From: Muraenolepis orangiensis
Lineage: Eukaryota; Chordata; Actinopteri; Gadiformes; Muraenolepididae
Assembly: GCA_027704905.1 (NCBI GenBank)
Contig: CM051005.1
Location: 9,566,714 to 9,630,713 of the forward strand
Direction: 5' to 3'
Length of the DNA: 64,000 bases
A program made the translations under genes and the position numbers. Position 1 is the first letter of the stretch. Each line of letters begins with the position of its first letter. Under the pieces are notes generated by a model. That model was given only the letters and a program-made list of their open reading frames with translations, ran no database searches and was not told where the DNA came from. Of the stretch, positions 1-10,227 are shown in pieces.

Positions 1-205
1 TGATATTTGATATTTGATATTTGATATTTGATGATACTTTTATGATACTTAAAGTGTTAACTTACTGATTTTTATTTGAATTTGATTTTCTGATTTTCTT
101 GTAATCTTAAAGTGGTAACTTACTTATTTTTTATTAGATTTGATTTTCTGATTTTCTTGTACTCTTAAAGTGGTAACTTACTTATTTTTTTTTGAATTTA
201 TGTTT
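1..205. repeat. AT-rich tandem repeats at window start
   Basis: Positions 1-32 are a 7-bp tandem repeat (TGATATT). From about 50 to 200 a unit of about 59 bp is repeated nearly three times, each copy carrying AAAGTGGTAACTTACT followed by a T-rich stretch. No coding potential is seen. Confidence 0.85.
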
Positions 206-221
206 TATTGTGTGTGGAATA

Positions 222-440
222 AGAATCTTTCTCAGAGGTCCGGATACTAAGTTCAAGGTGTTTATTGAACAAAGCATCAAATTCATCAGTTGCAACGAGA
301 TGGAGCCTGCCGTGCCAATTCGCAGAACTGGCGACGCACTCCTTTACCAAACAGTATATAGACAATAGCACCTACACATCTGGAACTGCTTAACACATCT
401 CTATGTCCTAGTGGGCCTTGGGGTCCACCAGCAGATTATG
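222..440. repeat. Dispersed LTR-like repeat fragment
   Basis: The stretch around CAGAGGTCCGGATACTAA (235-255) recurs in reverse orientation near 61,690-61,730. The part ending in ACCAAACAGTATATAGACAA resembles 4,835-4,858. The sequence shared among these places looks like one dispersed repeat, possibly part of an LTR, but no full copy is present. From 440 to about 700 there is only AT-rich sequence without a recognisable gene. Confidence 0.45.
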
Positions 441-704
441 CTGTAGCCACCTACTGCAATGTATAGAGGATCAAAAGACAGTGTTTTAGATTATAATAAT
501 TGTATAAAAATACACTACATTAGGCAAATTTGAACACAATGTGTGATGTGTGTTATCATTATTTTCAAATAAAATTATTTTCTTTATAAAAAAAAGATTT
601 GGTCTTCAAAAAATATATATATATATTTTTTCCAAAAATGAGTCTTGAAAAAGAGGGGTCGTCTTATAATCGGGGTCGTCTTATATTCGGGTCAATACAG
701 TAAT

Positions 705-1510
705 AATTGTTCAAACTTTTTGAACTGTGACCAAGTTAAAAGTAATGACATAATTAAGGTTGAGTTTTGCTATTTTAAGATTCACAATTAGGCACGATTA
801 AAAAATATTTATTCAAAATTATTGTTTTCTCTTTGATATTTTCATTTTTTTTTTTTCATGTTAATTCTGGATGCTTGGTCGGTGTGTGCCTGCAGACATT
901 GAGGAGGAAATCACTTAAGGTGCTCGTCTAACTGGGACAGGGTAAACCAAGCGCTCCCTGCCTGTCAGTGTTCAAGTGAAGATTCTCTCCCCCGACCTTT
1001 CCTTCCCTTGTAGTGATCTCAACCTTCTCCTTGGTGTCTGGCAAACAGCAGACTGACTAGGTTTACCTTTTGGAACCCTGGTGACCACAAGAAGAAGCTG
1101 TTCTTGTGTTTTATTGAGGAATTATTTTGTGATATTGTTATTTCATTTAATTTATTTTTATTGTTTATTTATTTGTTTTGGTTTTAGATGAAGGTGAACT
1201 TTGAAGAACATTGGTTCTCTATATACACAAGGCATCATAGAGAACTACATAGCAATAGGGCATGGCCTAGTCAAGCATGTTGACATTCATTTCATCGATA
1301 TGGCTGAAAGAAAGTACTAAGTACTCACAGACACATTCACTCGATAAGTACACTAAGTGTATGTGTGTCAATAACATAATAAATGCTATCACCACACTAT
1401 TAGGAATCAAAAACAATGTATTATTTGTCTATTATCCACAGTCAGCAAGACTAGTGGAAAGGGCCAAACAGACTGGTGGCAAAAGGGACCTAGCCTTGAT
1501 GAACTAACGC
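705..1510 (+). pseudogene. Endogenous retrovirus relic, pol integrase part
   Basis: The block recurs at 13,008-13,526 and 26,000-26,602. Its last 300 bp read in broken frames like the retroviral integrase core: an IDM-type stretch near 1,290-1,310, then ITTLLGIK and YYPQSARLVERAKQT (about 1,395-1,470), which matches the PQSxGLVERANQT block of retroviral integrases. Frames are interrupted by stops and indels, so it is not functional. The upstream part (705-1,190) has no clear coding match. It is a decayed copy. Assignment to a particular ERV genus is not possible by eye. Confidence 0.6.
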
Positions 1511-1572
1511 ATGAGATAACAGAGTATACCAGAGCACTAATCAAAGCCGGACCAGTTCTGTTTTCTCAGGTG

Positions 1573-2290
1573 CAGCTTGCAGAGCAATGAGGGAAAACAG
1601 ACCCTGAAGAAGGCACACCAGCGCCTCTATGCTCTGCGGTGCCTCAGAAAAAGCGGTATAGGCCAGAGGTGGCTAGTGAACTACCGTGGCACCGGAGAGA
1701 GCGTCTTGACGGGTGTCAACACCACTGCACGGGACAAGAAAGCCATCCAGAGGGTCGTGAGGATGGCAAAGAAGATCATCGGGTGTGCACTTCCATTGAG
1801 GAGATCTTTAGGACCAGATGTTGGAAGAAGGCCATGTCCATCATAAAGGACTGCAACCACTCTGGGCACCATCTCTTCTCCCCCCTACCGTATGGTTGCC
1901 GGTTGCGCAGCATCTGTACAAGTACTACCAGGTTTAAGGATAGTTTTTATCCACAGGCCTACTGAACTGCTAGGAGTGCTGCCACTTTCACTTTCATAAC
2001 ATCATCATTAACATTACACTCACATACTTTGCTGGGCTTTCTGGACTCATCACCATTACTGCACTGTACTGCACTGTATTCATGATGCTGCTGCACTACA
2101 GGCACTTTAAATGCTTTTGAAAGATCTTTAAAAAAAATTTAATTAAAAAACATGTACATATCAGTTAAGTCACTTTGCTGCTCTTTTTTTGTTTATTTTT
2201 ATTGTATATATTATTTGTATGGTGTTTTTGAGATTTATACTGCAGAAGGGAATGGGGAGTAAGCATTCCTATGTACTTGAGTATAATAGA
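1573..2290 (+). mobile_element. L2/CR1/Rex1-like LINE 3' fragment
   Basis: The translation contains KKAHQRLYALRCLRKS, then KAIQRVVRMAKKIIGCALP and the cysteine-containing end typical of the C-terminal thumb region of fish L2/CR1/Rex1-group reverse transcriptases. Single-base changes shift the frame near 1,640 and 1,680. The following A/T-rich 3' untranslated region ends around 2,290 in a form resembling 50,990-51,065. Related fragments lie at 12,421, 37,670 and 50,445. It is a 5'-truncated dead copy. Confidence 0.75.
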
Positions 2291-2360
2291 TACTGAGTGA
2301 AAGAGGAATAGAGTACTGAGTGAAAGAGGAATAGGGTACTGAGAAAGAGGAAGGGGTACT
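2288..2360. repeat. Short tandem repeat, about 22 bp unit
   Basis: TACTGAGTGAAAGAGGAATAG is repeated about three times with decay. The sequence that follows, to 2,490, shows nothing recognisable. 2,490-2,573 repeats the stretch at 705-797 (start of the ERV relic block). Confidence 0.7.
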
Positions 2361-2573
2361 GTGAGAATGGGGTGAGTTCAAGTTCAAGAAGCACTGCACG
2401 GGAGGTCCGTGTCTGGGAGCATTCTAGATGTGGAATGTACGTGTAGTACGTGCTCATTGATGTGTGAATGCAATAAAGCAAATAAGAATTGTTCAAACTT
2501 TTAGAACTTTGACCAAGTTAAAAGTAATGACATAATTAAGGTTGAGTTTTGCTATTTTAAGATTCACAATAAG

Positions 2574-2757
2574 GCCACTCCTCAGGAGGAGGACTGGCAA
2601 ACGGGGGTGGTGGTACCCCTGTTCAAAAAGGGGGACCAGAGGGTGTATGCCAATTACAGAGGTATCACATTACTCAGCCTCCCTGGGAAAGTCTACTCCA
2701 AGGTGCTGGAAAGGAGGGTTCGGCCGAAAGCGAACCTCAGATTGAAGAGGAACAATG
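2574..2757 (+). mobile_element. RTE-like LINE internal fragment
   Basis: The translation gives WQTGVVVPLFKKGDQRV then NYRGITLLSLPGKVYSKVL, the reverse-transcriptase segment also present in the full element at 16,340-19,372 (minus). The fragment starts and stops inside the RT domain. At its right end it runs directly into an IRG fragment at the bases GCGG near 2,757-2,760. Confidence 0.85.
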
Positions 2758-3015
2758 CGGCCCCTACTGATACCTGAGGCTTACTCACATCCAAAATACC
2801 CAAATCTTACAGTATGGGATCTGCCGGGAATCAGAACCACCAAATTCCCAGCTCATCAGTACCTGAAGCATGTAGAGTTTGAAAAGTTTGATAAAAAGTC
2901 GCTGGAGAAACTTTCCAGTGACACAAGTAATCCTTTAGATGATATAAAGGCAGTCTTGAAATATATGTGTTCTGGAAAGGATAACAAAATAACTTGTTGG
3001 ATTTATGCTGCGTAA
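2757..3015 (+). pseudogene. IRG GTPase pseudogene fragment 1
   Basis: The frame reads the GTPase G3 region (TVWDLPGI at about 2,812-2,835) and then KFPAHQYLKHVEFEKFD. It then jumps straight to the C-terminal helical part (KKSLEKLSSDTSNPLDD, 2,895-2,945), so the G4, G5 and intron-spanning parts of gene A are absent. It also lacks the P-loop half, replaced by a LINE fragment. The 23.8-kb fragment has the same internal deletion, so the two descend from one deleted ancestor. The 3' flank (to about 3,440) matches the flanks of genes A and B. It cannot encode a GTPase. Confidence 0.85.
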
Positions 3016-3535
3016 TATGTCACAAAATGTGATATGTGTTGCAACAAAAGAAGGTTCCAGATGGATTCCTTTAGTTGGACTCTAGTAGGACTAATGGGGC
3101 TAGGAGAGGTGCCTGAACCCAAAGGCCACTTAATAGAATGTAATATTATTAAATATATATTTTACAGGACATAACCTGACCTGAAAGTCACTCTCAGTCA
3201 GAGAGTGGGGGAGAGACTTCATTAGTTATTTTTATATTTTATGTTTCCAGATTGCAGCTTTACAACAACTACCTTGATGGATAACATGTTAACATTACTG
3301 CAACAAATGACATCTTATTAGTTTCTCTTTCATCTCATTAATATCATAATATGTTGAAATTACGTGTTTTATATGTTGTGAAATTAACACGTTTAATTAT
3401 AATTCCTTCAGCCATGAAAATAATGAATAATTTTCTAATGTGAAATAATAATAGTTTTTTAATTATTATTAAAAAAAGAAAGAAGATGATTAGCCTGTGA
3501 ATGTGTGGGGGTTAAATAATAAATATATTTGTATC

Positions 3536-3725
3536 CTTGAAACAGCCTCATGCAGTGAGAATATCCACAATGGAGTCCTTGAAACAGCCTCACGTATCAC
3601 TGAGAATGTCCACAATGGAGTCCTTGAAACAGCCTCATGTATCACTGAGAATGTCCACAATGGAGTCCTTGAAACAGCCTCACGTATCACTCACTGAGAA
3701 TGGCCATCATAGAGTCCTTGAAAAT
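3536..3725. repeat. Minisatellite, unit 42-46 bp
   Basis: Four units built on GTCCTTGAAACAGCCTCA, GTATCACTGAGAATGTCC and ACAATGGA. A shortened version with about two units is at 34,365-34,455, downstream of IRG gene B, so the array travelled with the IRG duplication. The short reading frames in it are a by-product of the repeat. Confidence 0.85.
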
Positions 3726-3749
3726 TGAATTTGTAAATTTAAGTGTTTT

Positions 3750-4000
3750 TTGCAGATTGTTCCAGTCTGGCTGCAGCAGACCGGAAAGTCGACCGACCGA
3801 GTAAATGACTGCATTTATATAGCGCTGTTTCTGACCTGTTGCCACTCAAAGCGCTTTACAATGTGTGCCTATCATTTACCAGGGGGCAGACCAAGGACGG
3901 ATTGATAGATTAGAATGAACCAGTGAATATTAAGACCAGTGTGAAAAGATGGCCAAGAGGGCAGCGTTTTGAAAGGGTTATCTGTAGACAACACAAGGGA
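3750..4000. repeat. Duplicated flank with SINE-like tail
   Basis: The block from CAGTCTGGCTGCAGCAGACC to GGCAGCGTTTTG is repeated at 35,887-36,100. It includes ATTTATATAGCGCTGTTTCT and CAAAGCGCTTTACAATGT, a motif pair common in the 3' part of teleost tRNA-derived SINEs in reverse orientation. From 4,000 to 4,200 nothing else is seen apart from similarity to 30,480-30,600. Confidence 0.6.
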
Positions 4001-4224
4001 CACTTCAGGGACACTTAAGTCACTGTTAGACACGTAAGACACTTACGTGTCAAAGGATAATGGTCAATTATGTATAGGCTTAATAATGTAGCATACGGTC
4101 TCAACTGTTGACAATGTTTACATTTATGCATTAAATATAATATTAGATATTATATACTTTTGGTAGTTTATTCTTAGTGGCCTTGGCCACTTGCTGCTGT
4201 TCCAGCATTTCCTCCAGCAGTGGT

Positions 4225-4296
4225 TTCTTGGGAACCACGTGTGCTGAAGGTAGGCGGTAGATCTTTACTTTCACTTTTACATTGAGTCATATAAGA
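4225..4296 (+). promoter_or_regulatory. Interferon-type promoter of IRG gene A
   Basis: In order: TTCTTGGGAA (4,225-4,234, a STAT/GAS-like half-site pair with 4-bp spacing), the E-box CACGTG (4,236-4,241), a tandem TTTC tract (4,264-4,279) that on the minus strand gives an IRF-type AANNGAAA core, a perfect AP-1 site TGAGTCA (4,283-4,289), and a TATA-like TATAAG (4,290-4,295). The same order is kept upstream of gene B and partly in the relic near 22.4 kb. IRG genes are classically interferon-induced through GAS and ISRE sites, which fits. Binding itself is inferred. Confidence 0.65.
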
Positions 4297-4319
4297 GACG
4301 CGTACCCATCTGGACTTCC

Positions 4320-4349
4320 TGCACATCAATATCGGAGCAACTACTGAAT
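4320..4349 (+). other. Noncoding 5' exon 1 of IRG gene A (3' end)
   Basis: An exon start about 25-30 bp below the TATA-like box would fall near 4,320. The donor GTAAGT begins at 4,350 after ACTACTGAAT. The identical exon end and donor are present before gene B at 30,728. There is no ATG leading into the GTPase frame. The start coordinate is only inferred from the TATA distance. Confidence 0.55.
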
Positions 4350-4538
4350 GTAAGTACATACTAGTGAAGAATATCTATGGGAATGATCTGTATCTAAAGG
4401 AATGAACCACGGCAGGTGTCTCGTTGTTATTTACTTAATCCACACCCTTCTAAGTCAGCGTGTATCGATCAATCATTTTCTTGTCATGAAAAAAGTCATT
4501 TGTTAAAGAAGAGATTTCTTTTTAGTTGCTTTTTCAAG

Positions 4539-4614
4539 GTTGAACAACTCATCTCAGAGCTCCCAGAACTTCGCTGCAGTTTCATTCCACTTCAACACAA
4601 GGAACCAAACTAAA
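4539..4614 (+). other. Noncoding 5' exon 2 of IRG gene A
   Basis: The acceptor is a T-rich tract ending in AAG at 4,538 and the donor is GTGAGT at 4,615, giving 76 nt. The gene B counterpart (30,859-30,934) is also 76 nt with both splice sites kept, which argues that this is a real transcribed exon. It contains AGTTTCATTCC, a weak ISRE-like half. Confidence 0.6.
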
Positions 4615-4684
4615 GTGAGTTGTGGTTTAAATAAGTCTCACATCTGTCTGACTCGTGACGGAGCACTGGCGCATTTCAACTCCA

Positions 4685-4857
4685 GGATTCTGGGGCAATT
4701 TGTCATGTTCAGATCTTTGCTCTATTGTCCGATCCTCGGATACACATATTTACTGTGCTCCAACCGGGGAAACGGAGAAGACCTGTGCAATCAACTGCAG
4801 CAAGATGGAGCAAAACTGTTCATACTGACGACGAGCTTCTTACCAAACATTATATAG
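4685..4857. repeat. Dispersed repeat inside IRG intron
   Basis: The segment containing CAGATCTTTGCTCTATTGTC and GTGCTCCAACCGGGGAAACG is the reverse complement of segments at about 21,665-21,765 and 29,395-29,500. It is probably an LTR-type repeat. It has no coding role in the IRG gene. Confidence 0.6.
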
Positions 4858-5137
4858 GAAGTATAACAACATCTACTACTCCTATTGGTCAGGGTACAAC
4901 CAACATCTACTACTTCTATTGGTCAGGGTACAACAAACATCTACTACTCCTATTGGTCACGGTATAACAAACATCTCCTACTCCTATTGGTCAGGGTACA
5001 ACAAACATCTACTACTCCTATTGGTCAGGGTACAACAAACATCTACTACTCCTATTGGTCACGGTATAACAAACATTTACTACTCCTATTGGTCAGGGTA
5101 CAACAAACATCTACTACTCCTATTGGTCACGGGGCCT
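4857..5137. repeat. 34-bp minisatellite with CCAAT motif
   Basis: About eight units of 34 bp built on CATCTACTACTCCTATTGGT. On the minus strand each unit carries ACCAATAGG, a CCAAT core. It lies in the intron between noncoding exon 2 and the coding exon of IRG gene A and is missing from gene B, so it arose or was lost after duplication. Confidence 0.9.
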
Positions 5138-5149
5138 TTGTTACGTCAC

Positions 5150-5285
5150 GAGTTTGTAGACAGAAACTCTGGGTGGTCGCATTCCGTCATCATGGTGTCG
5201 CCTGTTGGCCGCTTGTATATGTTAATCTAATACACATGGCTCTTACAATGCATACAGTATCACAGACAGTGTTTTTTTAGTTATC
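5150..5285. repeat. Dispersed LTR-like repeat fragment
   Basis: GAAACTCTGGGTGGTCGCAT and the stretch CATACAGTATCACAGACAGTG recur inverted at 61,590-61,700, and the second also at 31,854-31,880. It may be the rest of the element seen at 222-440. Confidence 0.55.
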
Positions 5286-5580
5286 TCAAAGTCTACATAA
5301 GTGACTTTTAGTATTCTTTTAGTATTTAGTTTTCATAATAGTACAAAGCCTGTTTGCCTGCTCTTCTACTCTAGTGAGTTTAGTTCCCTGTGTTCCAAGA
5401 GAGTTTAATTTCAGTGCCTTTGTTGTTCTGACTAAACCTTCAGTAAAGACAGTCGCACGTTCTCACTTGGTGTCTGTGTATGGTTATTATCATTATATAA
5501 CACACCTCCCAGGTAAAAACAGCAACACTGATAATAAATTGACTATCCATAATGTTCTCTATTCTTTCTTATTCTCAAGG

Positions 5581-7018
5581 ATGTCCCTGGAATCCAAAGC
5601 AATTGAAGATATTAAAACGACCCTGGAAAACGATGGCCCATACGCAGCTGCATTAATAACCCGAAAGTATTTGAAAGATCTTGATAGTATTCCACTGAAA
5701 ATTGCTGTCACAGGAGAGAGTGGATCTGGAAAGTCCACATTTGTTAATGCCTTTAGGGGAATAGACAACAGAGATGATAGAGCGGCCCCTACTGATGTTG
5801 TGGAAAGTACCATGGTGCTTAAGGCTTACCCACATCCAAAAAATCCAAATGTTACAGTTTGGGATCTGCCGGGAATTGGAACCACCAAATTCCCAGCTGA
5901 TCAGTACCTGAAGCACATAGGGTTTGAAAAGTTTGATTTTTTCATCATCGTATCATCTGACCGATTCAGAGAGAATGATGCCATGCTGGCTCAGGAGATC
6001 AAGAAAATGGACAAGACTTTCTACTTTGTCCGCGCAAAGATTGACAGCAATCTGCTTTCTGCGGAAAAGAGCCAGAAGAAGTACAACGAAGAAAAGACAC
6101 TCCAGAAAATCAAGGACAATTGCATTCAAGGTTAGCTGTGTGTGTACTGTAAATATGAAATATTTCAATTGTTTTAAAGGAGCACTGCTCAATGTTTCAG
6201 TGTAAAACATGTTTTATATATTAGATATAATTTAAATAGAACACAAATATGATTCTGAAATAACATTATAGAAGAGAAAAGCTAATTTGATCCTTGAGTC
6301 CAAGTACAGTCCAGTCCAGTACAGTTGAAACATGTTTCCACACTCCATCCTGACCACATTAAGTTCCTCCTGTCTTCCATTTCCAACAGGACTTGAAGAA
6401 CAAGGTGTGATGGCTCCTCATGTCTTCCTGGTCTCCAACTTTGATCTCCAGTTGTATGACTTCCCCACCCTCCAGGAGACCATGGAGAGAGACCTTCCTT
6501 CACACAAGAGAGATACTCTGATCTTGGCCCTTCCCAACATCTGCAGCAGCAACATTAAGAAGAAGAAAGAGGTTCTCCGTTCACGAATCAAGTACTATGC
6601 CTCAATATCTGCCACTGTAGCAGCTGTACCTCTCCCTGGGCTTTCTATAGCTGCTGATTTAGGCATTCTGGTCGTTGTTATTAGTCGGTATTTGTTTGAG
6701 TTTGGTCTTGATGAAATGTCACTGGCGAAACTTTCCAATGACACAAGAAAGCCTTTAGATGAGCTTCTGGCAGTCTTGAAATTTATTTGTTCTGGAAAGA
6801 ATATAACGAAAGAACTTGTTTGTGGAATGCTGCGTGAAACGTCACTAACGTTGATGTGTCTTGCAGCAGAGGAAGGTTTGAGATATGTTCCTTTTGTTGG
6901 ACTCCTAATAGCGGCTGGTCTTTCTTATGGTTTCATTTCCAGGTTTTTGAATCATGTTCTTGACAGCCTTGCTGTTGACGCAGAAAATGTTCTGATAAAA
7001 GCATTTGACATTCAGTGA
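5581..7018 (+). CDS. Immunity-related GTPase (IRG), gene A, two coding exons
   Basis: Coding exon 1 is 5,581-6,130 and exon 2 is 6,390-7,018. The intron has GT at 6,131 and AG at 6,388-6,389, phase 1, and the joined frame encodes 392 residues, a normal IRG length. The ATG follows an acceptor (TTATTCTCAAG at 5,569-5,579). Visible GTPase motifs are the P-loop GESGSGKS (residues 45-52, GKS class), a G2-like APT stretch (69-71), G3 DLPG (95-98), G4 AKID (152-155, alanine where T or N is usual) and G5 VSNF (198-201). Residues 254-283 and a segment near 355-375 are hydrophobic and could contact membrane. No N-terminal myristoylation glycine is seen. IRGs are interferon-inducible GTPases of cell-autonomous immunity acting on vacuole membranes. 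Vacuolar action for this fish protein is inferred from the family. The frame is open and all splice signals are canonical, so it looks functional. Confidence 0.92.
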
Positions 7019-7520
7019 TGTCAGGTAATGCGGTAGCCTCCAGCGGTGAGGAACAATGAACACTTAAATGAAACAATGAATGTTTAAAAAGGGTAAAAAG
7101 TGATTCAGTAGTTAGTGATACAACGTGTTTGCTGATGTTTTATTGGTTTGTTTTAATTACTGGTGAAACATGACATTGGGTTAAATGATTGGTTAAATGT
7201 TGTGTTTTTAATGGGCATGCCATGTCCAGGCCTGTTATCCACAGCAGGGCTAATGGGGCTGAGAGGTCCCTGAACCCAAAGGCCACTTGTAATATTGTTA
7301 AATATATATTTTTACAGGACATAACCTGACCTGACAGTCAACTCTCAGTCAGAGAGTGGTGGAGAGACTTCATTCATTGTTTTATTTTACGCTACCAGAT
7401 TACAGCTTTACCATAACTACAGCTATAACCTTTCTCACTCATCTCATCATTATCATAATATGTTGAAATTACTTGTTGTATTATAATTCCTTCAGCCGAG
7501 GTAAGATTATTATGTTATAA
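7019..7520. repeat. 3' flank shared by IRG copies
   Basis: TAATGCGGTAGCCTCCAGC and the blocks after it, including the CAGTCAGAGAGTGG stretch, are found after gene B (33,629-34,010), after the 23.8-kb relic (24,197-24,485), and partly after fragment 1 (3,100-3,230). This marks the right part of the tandemly duplicated IRG unit and probably includes the 3' untranslated region. From 7,520 to 7,740 only AT-rich sequence is seen. Confidence 0.75.
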
Positions 7521-7820
7521 TAACTGTTTGATTTTGGATCATGGTTTAAAACAAAGAAACAAAACTGAAAATGTAATTAAAATGTAAAGTTTTGACTTTT
7601 ATGATTACATTGGCCTTCTATATCTTGTAAACTCAACTAAAGCAGTCATGCATTTCTATTACCACTGTTATGGCCAGCTCGCATTACTGTTACTGTTGGC
7701 ACTTGGACAACAAACTTACTTTAGTAACTGAAATGACATTTATTTCACCAATATAATAATAACAAATACATACATATGTCTATATGGGGTCGGATGGATG
7801 TGTGTTGGTGATGAGCATAA

Positions 7821-7824
<4 letters not shown>

Positions 7825-7858
<34 letters not shown>
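7825..7858. repeat. (GT)n microsatellite
   Basis: About 17 GT units. The duplicate at 43,757-43,779 is shorter. Confidence 0.95.
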
Positions 7859-7860
<2 letters not shown>

Positions 7861-9147
7861 CAGAATCCAAAAAGGGCTGAGCTGTTGACCTGAGGTGGTT
7901 TTATCCCCCACACCTCCACCAGGTGTGGGTGATGAACAATCAGCTTCCCCACTGCTGCTTGCTCTCTGTTGCCCCCTGGTGGCCACTACAGAGACGGCTG
8001 GGGACGCAGGGGCTCGTTTCACCACACATATGTCATATTTAACCCTCACACATTCACACAAGTATTTTAAACTCGTGAGTCGTGATTAATCAAAGCCTGT
8101 TATATAAATGTACTCAGTTAAGTTCTTTAATAGTTTGATAGCCCTACTTATAACCGAGTCATTACATGCATTGGTTTTAGAGCTCAATAAACAAGTCAGT
8201 TAGAAATAATAAATGGATTGGAATACAAATACAACATATTTTTTGAGATAAAAATGAAGGCCGAAGCCTTATCGTGCCTACACTTTACAATACAAATAAG
8301 ATGTATACAACACCTGTGCTTTAAGACTATTTTGGTTGTCAGTGTACAGTGTGCTGTGAAGAATAGTGCAATGGCTACAATAAAAGTATAACAGTATAAC
8401 AGAGTGAAACATAATACAATACATTCAAATAAATGCATGTGTGTATATATGGCACACAATGTTCATTATATCTACACAAGAGACTCTTAAAGTCATCCCC
8501 AAAGATCTGCTTGCATTCCTTCATTAGCTACGGGCGAGTCTTGAACCGGTGACCTTGTGATCAACACCATGTCTGACCTTGTGGCACACAAAGCCCCACA
8601 CAAAACTTACTAAGGCAATGACTTTTCTGTATTTTGCAATGAATAAAAACAATTTAATAGGTGGGCAATTGAAAAGAAGCATGTTTAATATATTCTTTCT
8701 AGTTTCCAGTATAAACGTATACTTATATCTATCCAACGCAATTGTATTGCATCGACTTTAATATATTTGTATATACTTAGTCTATACCAGGTTTCTTTTC
8801 TTTCATTTCTTTTAAAGTTTTATTTTATGTGTCATTGTATTTTGCACAATTACATGGCTGTTGTCTATGAATGGGTGAATGTGAGGTTATAATAATTATA
8901 AAGGGTTTGGGATGAAAGCTCTAATAATATGAACAGTCCATTTTCCACTTGTTTATTTCATGAACAAAAACAACATTTTGGGGAAATCACGTCATTTGGG
9001 GAGGGGGGGGGGGCTATGGAGTACATACCAAAACAGAGGAGAAATGACATGTACAATGGATCTAATATGAACTCAAACTCTTTGAGTGGTGGAGAAGTGC
9101 TTCAGATCCGAGGGTAAGGAATGTGGGTTCAGTAAGGCAGAGGTGGG

Positions 9148-9187
9148 ACACACACACACACACACACACACGCACGCGCACGCACGC
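9148..9187. repeat. (AC)n microsatellite with GC-substituted end
   Basis: CA dinucleotides running into CGCACGCG units. It is unique to copy 1 of the duplication. Confidence 0.9.
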
Positions 9188-9365
9188 TGTTTCCCACCCG
9201 ATGACCCAACAAAAGACCCCCACCCAAAACCGTTACAAAAACAGACCACTATAGAAACCTTCATTCACCTCGTGGCCATCTTGGCTCTAACCTAAATCCC
9301 CGAGCCCGGAACCAAGATGGCCACCAGGCGAATTGGTGGGTTGGCTGCAGGGGGGCGTGGCCTCT

Positions 9366-9518
9366 TCACAGGCCGATGGTGTAGGAGCGGCCGGCGGGGT
9401 TGTGGATGGCGGAGCAGCTGGGCTCCGTCACCGCCCACTCGTACCACACCTTCTTGCCGTTGTTGCAGCGCCAGAAGCGCACGGTGACATCATCAGTGCG
9501 GGACAAGGGGATGGGTTG
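9366..9518 (-). pseudogene. prmt5: PRMT5 last coding exon
   Basis: On the minus strand this 153-nt exon reads QPIP, then VRFWRCNNGKKVWYEWAVTE and ends NPAGRSYTIGL before TGA. This is the C-terminus of protein arginine methyltransferase 5, the type II enzyme that symmetrically dimethylates arginine in histones and Sm proteins with WDR77/MEP50. The acceptor AG lies at 9,519-9,520 in phase 0 and fits the preceding exon at 9,875-9,939. The exon itself is undamaged, but upstream exons are missing from this copy, so the locus is called a partial gene. The full gene could be elsewhere in the genome. Confidence 0.9.
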
Positions 9519-9599
9519 CTGTCGGCGGGTGGGGGTTGAGGATAACATTTTATTTTTTTAAAGAGGCATCAAACAGAAGTTTTGATGACTTAAAACAGT

Positions 9600-9815
9600 G
9601 AGCATTTCAGTAGTAGAAGGTAAACCAACTGCATTGATATAGCTTTAGCTTTGGTCAGGCGCAGTTAAGGTTCGAATGTCTCGCTCAGGGACACCTCCAC
9701 ACTCTGCTAGGAGGTAAAGCAGGTTGGGGGGGGGGGGGTTGAACCAGAAACCTTCTGTTTTACAGACGACTGGCTCTACCTCACAAGCTACTACCTGCCT
9801 AGTAGACGGTTAAGT
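9600..9815 (-). mobile_element. tRNA-derived SINE in PRMT5 last intron
   Basis: On the minus strand the head reads TAGCTTGTGAGGTAGAGCC (box A-like) and, about 40 bp later, GGTTCAACCCC (box B-like), followed by a non-tRNA body (GGAGGTGTCCCTGAGCGAGA) common in teleost tRNA SINEs. A poly-C run sits right after box B. The copy at about 45,490-45,710 lies at the same place, so the insertion predates the duplication. Confidence 0.7.
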
Positions 9816-9874
9816 CTTGCTAAATAGCGATTGTATTGTTAAGATACATAAAAAAAGCTGATTTGTAGACGTAC

Positions 9875-9939
9875 CTTGAGTGGGAAGAGGATGGGGAACC
9901 AGGAGAACATCCCCTTTGAATGAGTCGCTGGTTTGATAC
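9875..9939 (-). pseudogene. prmt5: PRMT5 penultimate exon (intact copy)
   Basis: Minus-strand exon of 65 nt reading IKPATHSKGMFSWFPILFPLK, matching the PRMT5 beta-barrel segment THSPGMFSWFPILFPIK. The acceptor is CCACAG before 9,939 and the donor is GTACGT from 9,874. Its phases join exactly to the exon at 46,232-46,342 upstream and to the last exon at 9,518 downstream. In this copy the exon next upstream is not the expected one, because the exons in between have been deleted. Confidence 0.9.
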
Positions 9940-10227
9940 CTGTGGCACAAAGACATCACGTTGGAGAACACTCAAAAACGGAACACTTTATTGATATTAT
10001 TGAATCCTTCCAGACACAAACACCACTCAGATCAGGCAGGATGAAAAAATATTATTTAGAGAAATGTGAAGGTAAAATGAAATTACATAGTTACATTTTA
10101 ACAAACAATATACACACACATTGTGTGTATATTGACCCCAGGAGTTGACCTAACACACGGGTGCATGCATACAGAACATGGCTGCCAATTCCTCAATGCG
10201 CTCTCGATTTCACGCATTCAGACTCAC

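Larger units (their letters stand above)
7740..10108. repeat. Segmental duplication D1, left part, copy 1
   Basis: This block is repeated at 43,725-45,973 in the same orientation, with a missing stretch in the second copy corresponding to 8,890-9,525. It holds the last two PRMT5 exons, a SINE and a (GT)n tract. 7,890-8,060 is GC-richer and has no recognisable gene. 8,100-8,900 is AT-rich and holds only a weak tRNA-like stretch near 8,530-8,600 (minus). Confidence 0.85.

Noticed and set aside
5374..5580. N-terminal extension of IRG gene A from an upstream ATG
   Set aside because: The stretch lies before a good splice acceptor (TTATTCTCAAG). The homologous stretch in gene B is diverged and frameshifted, and IRG proteins start near MSLES.
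8530..8610. tRNA or tRNA-SINE on minus strand
   Set aside because: Only a box B-like GGTTCAAGACT is convincing. Box A and tail are not clear, so it is not listed as a feature.
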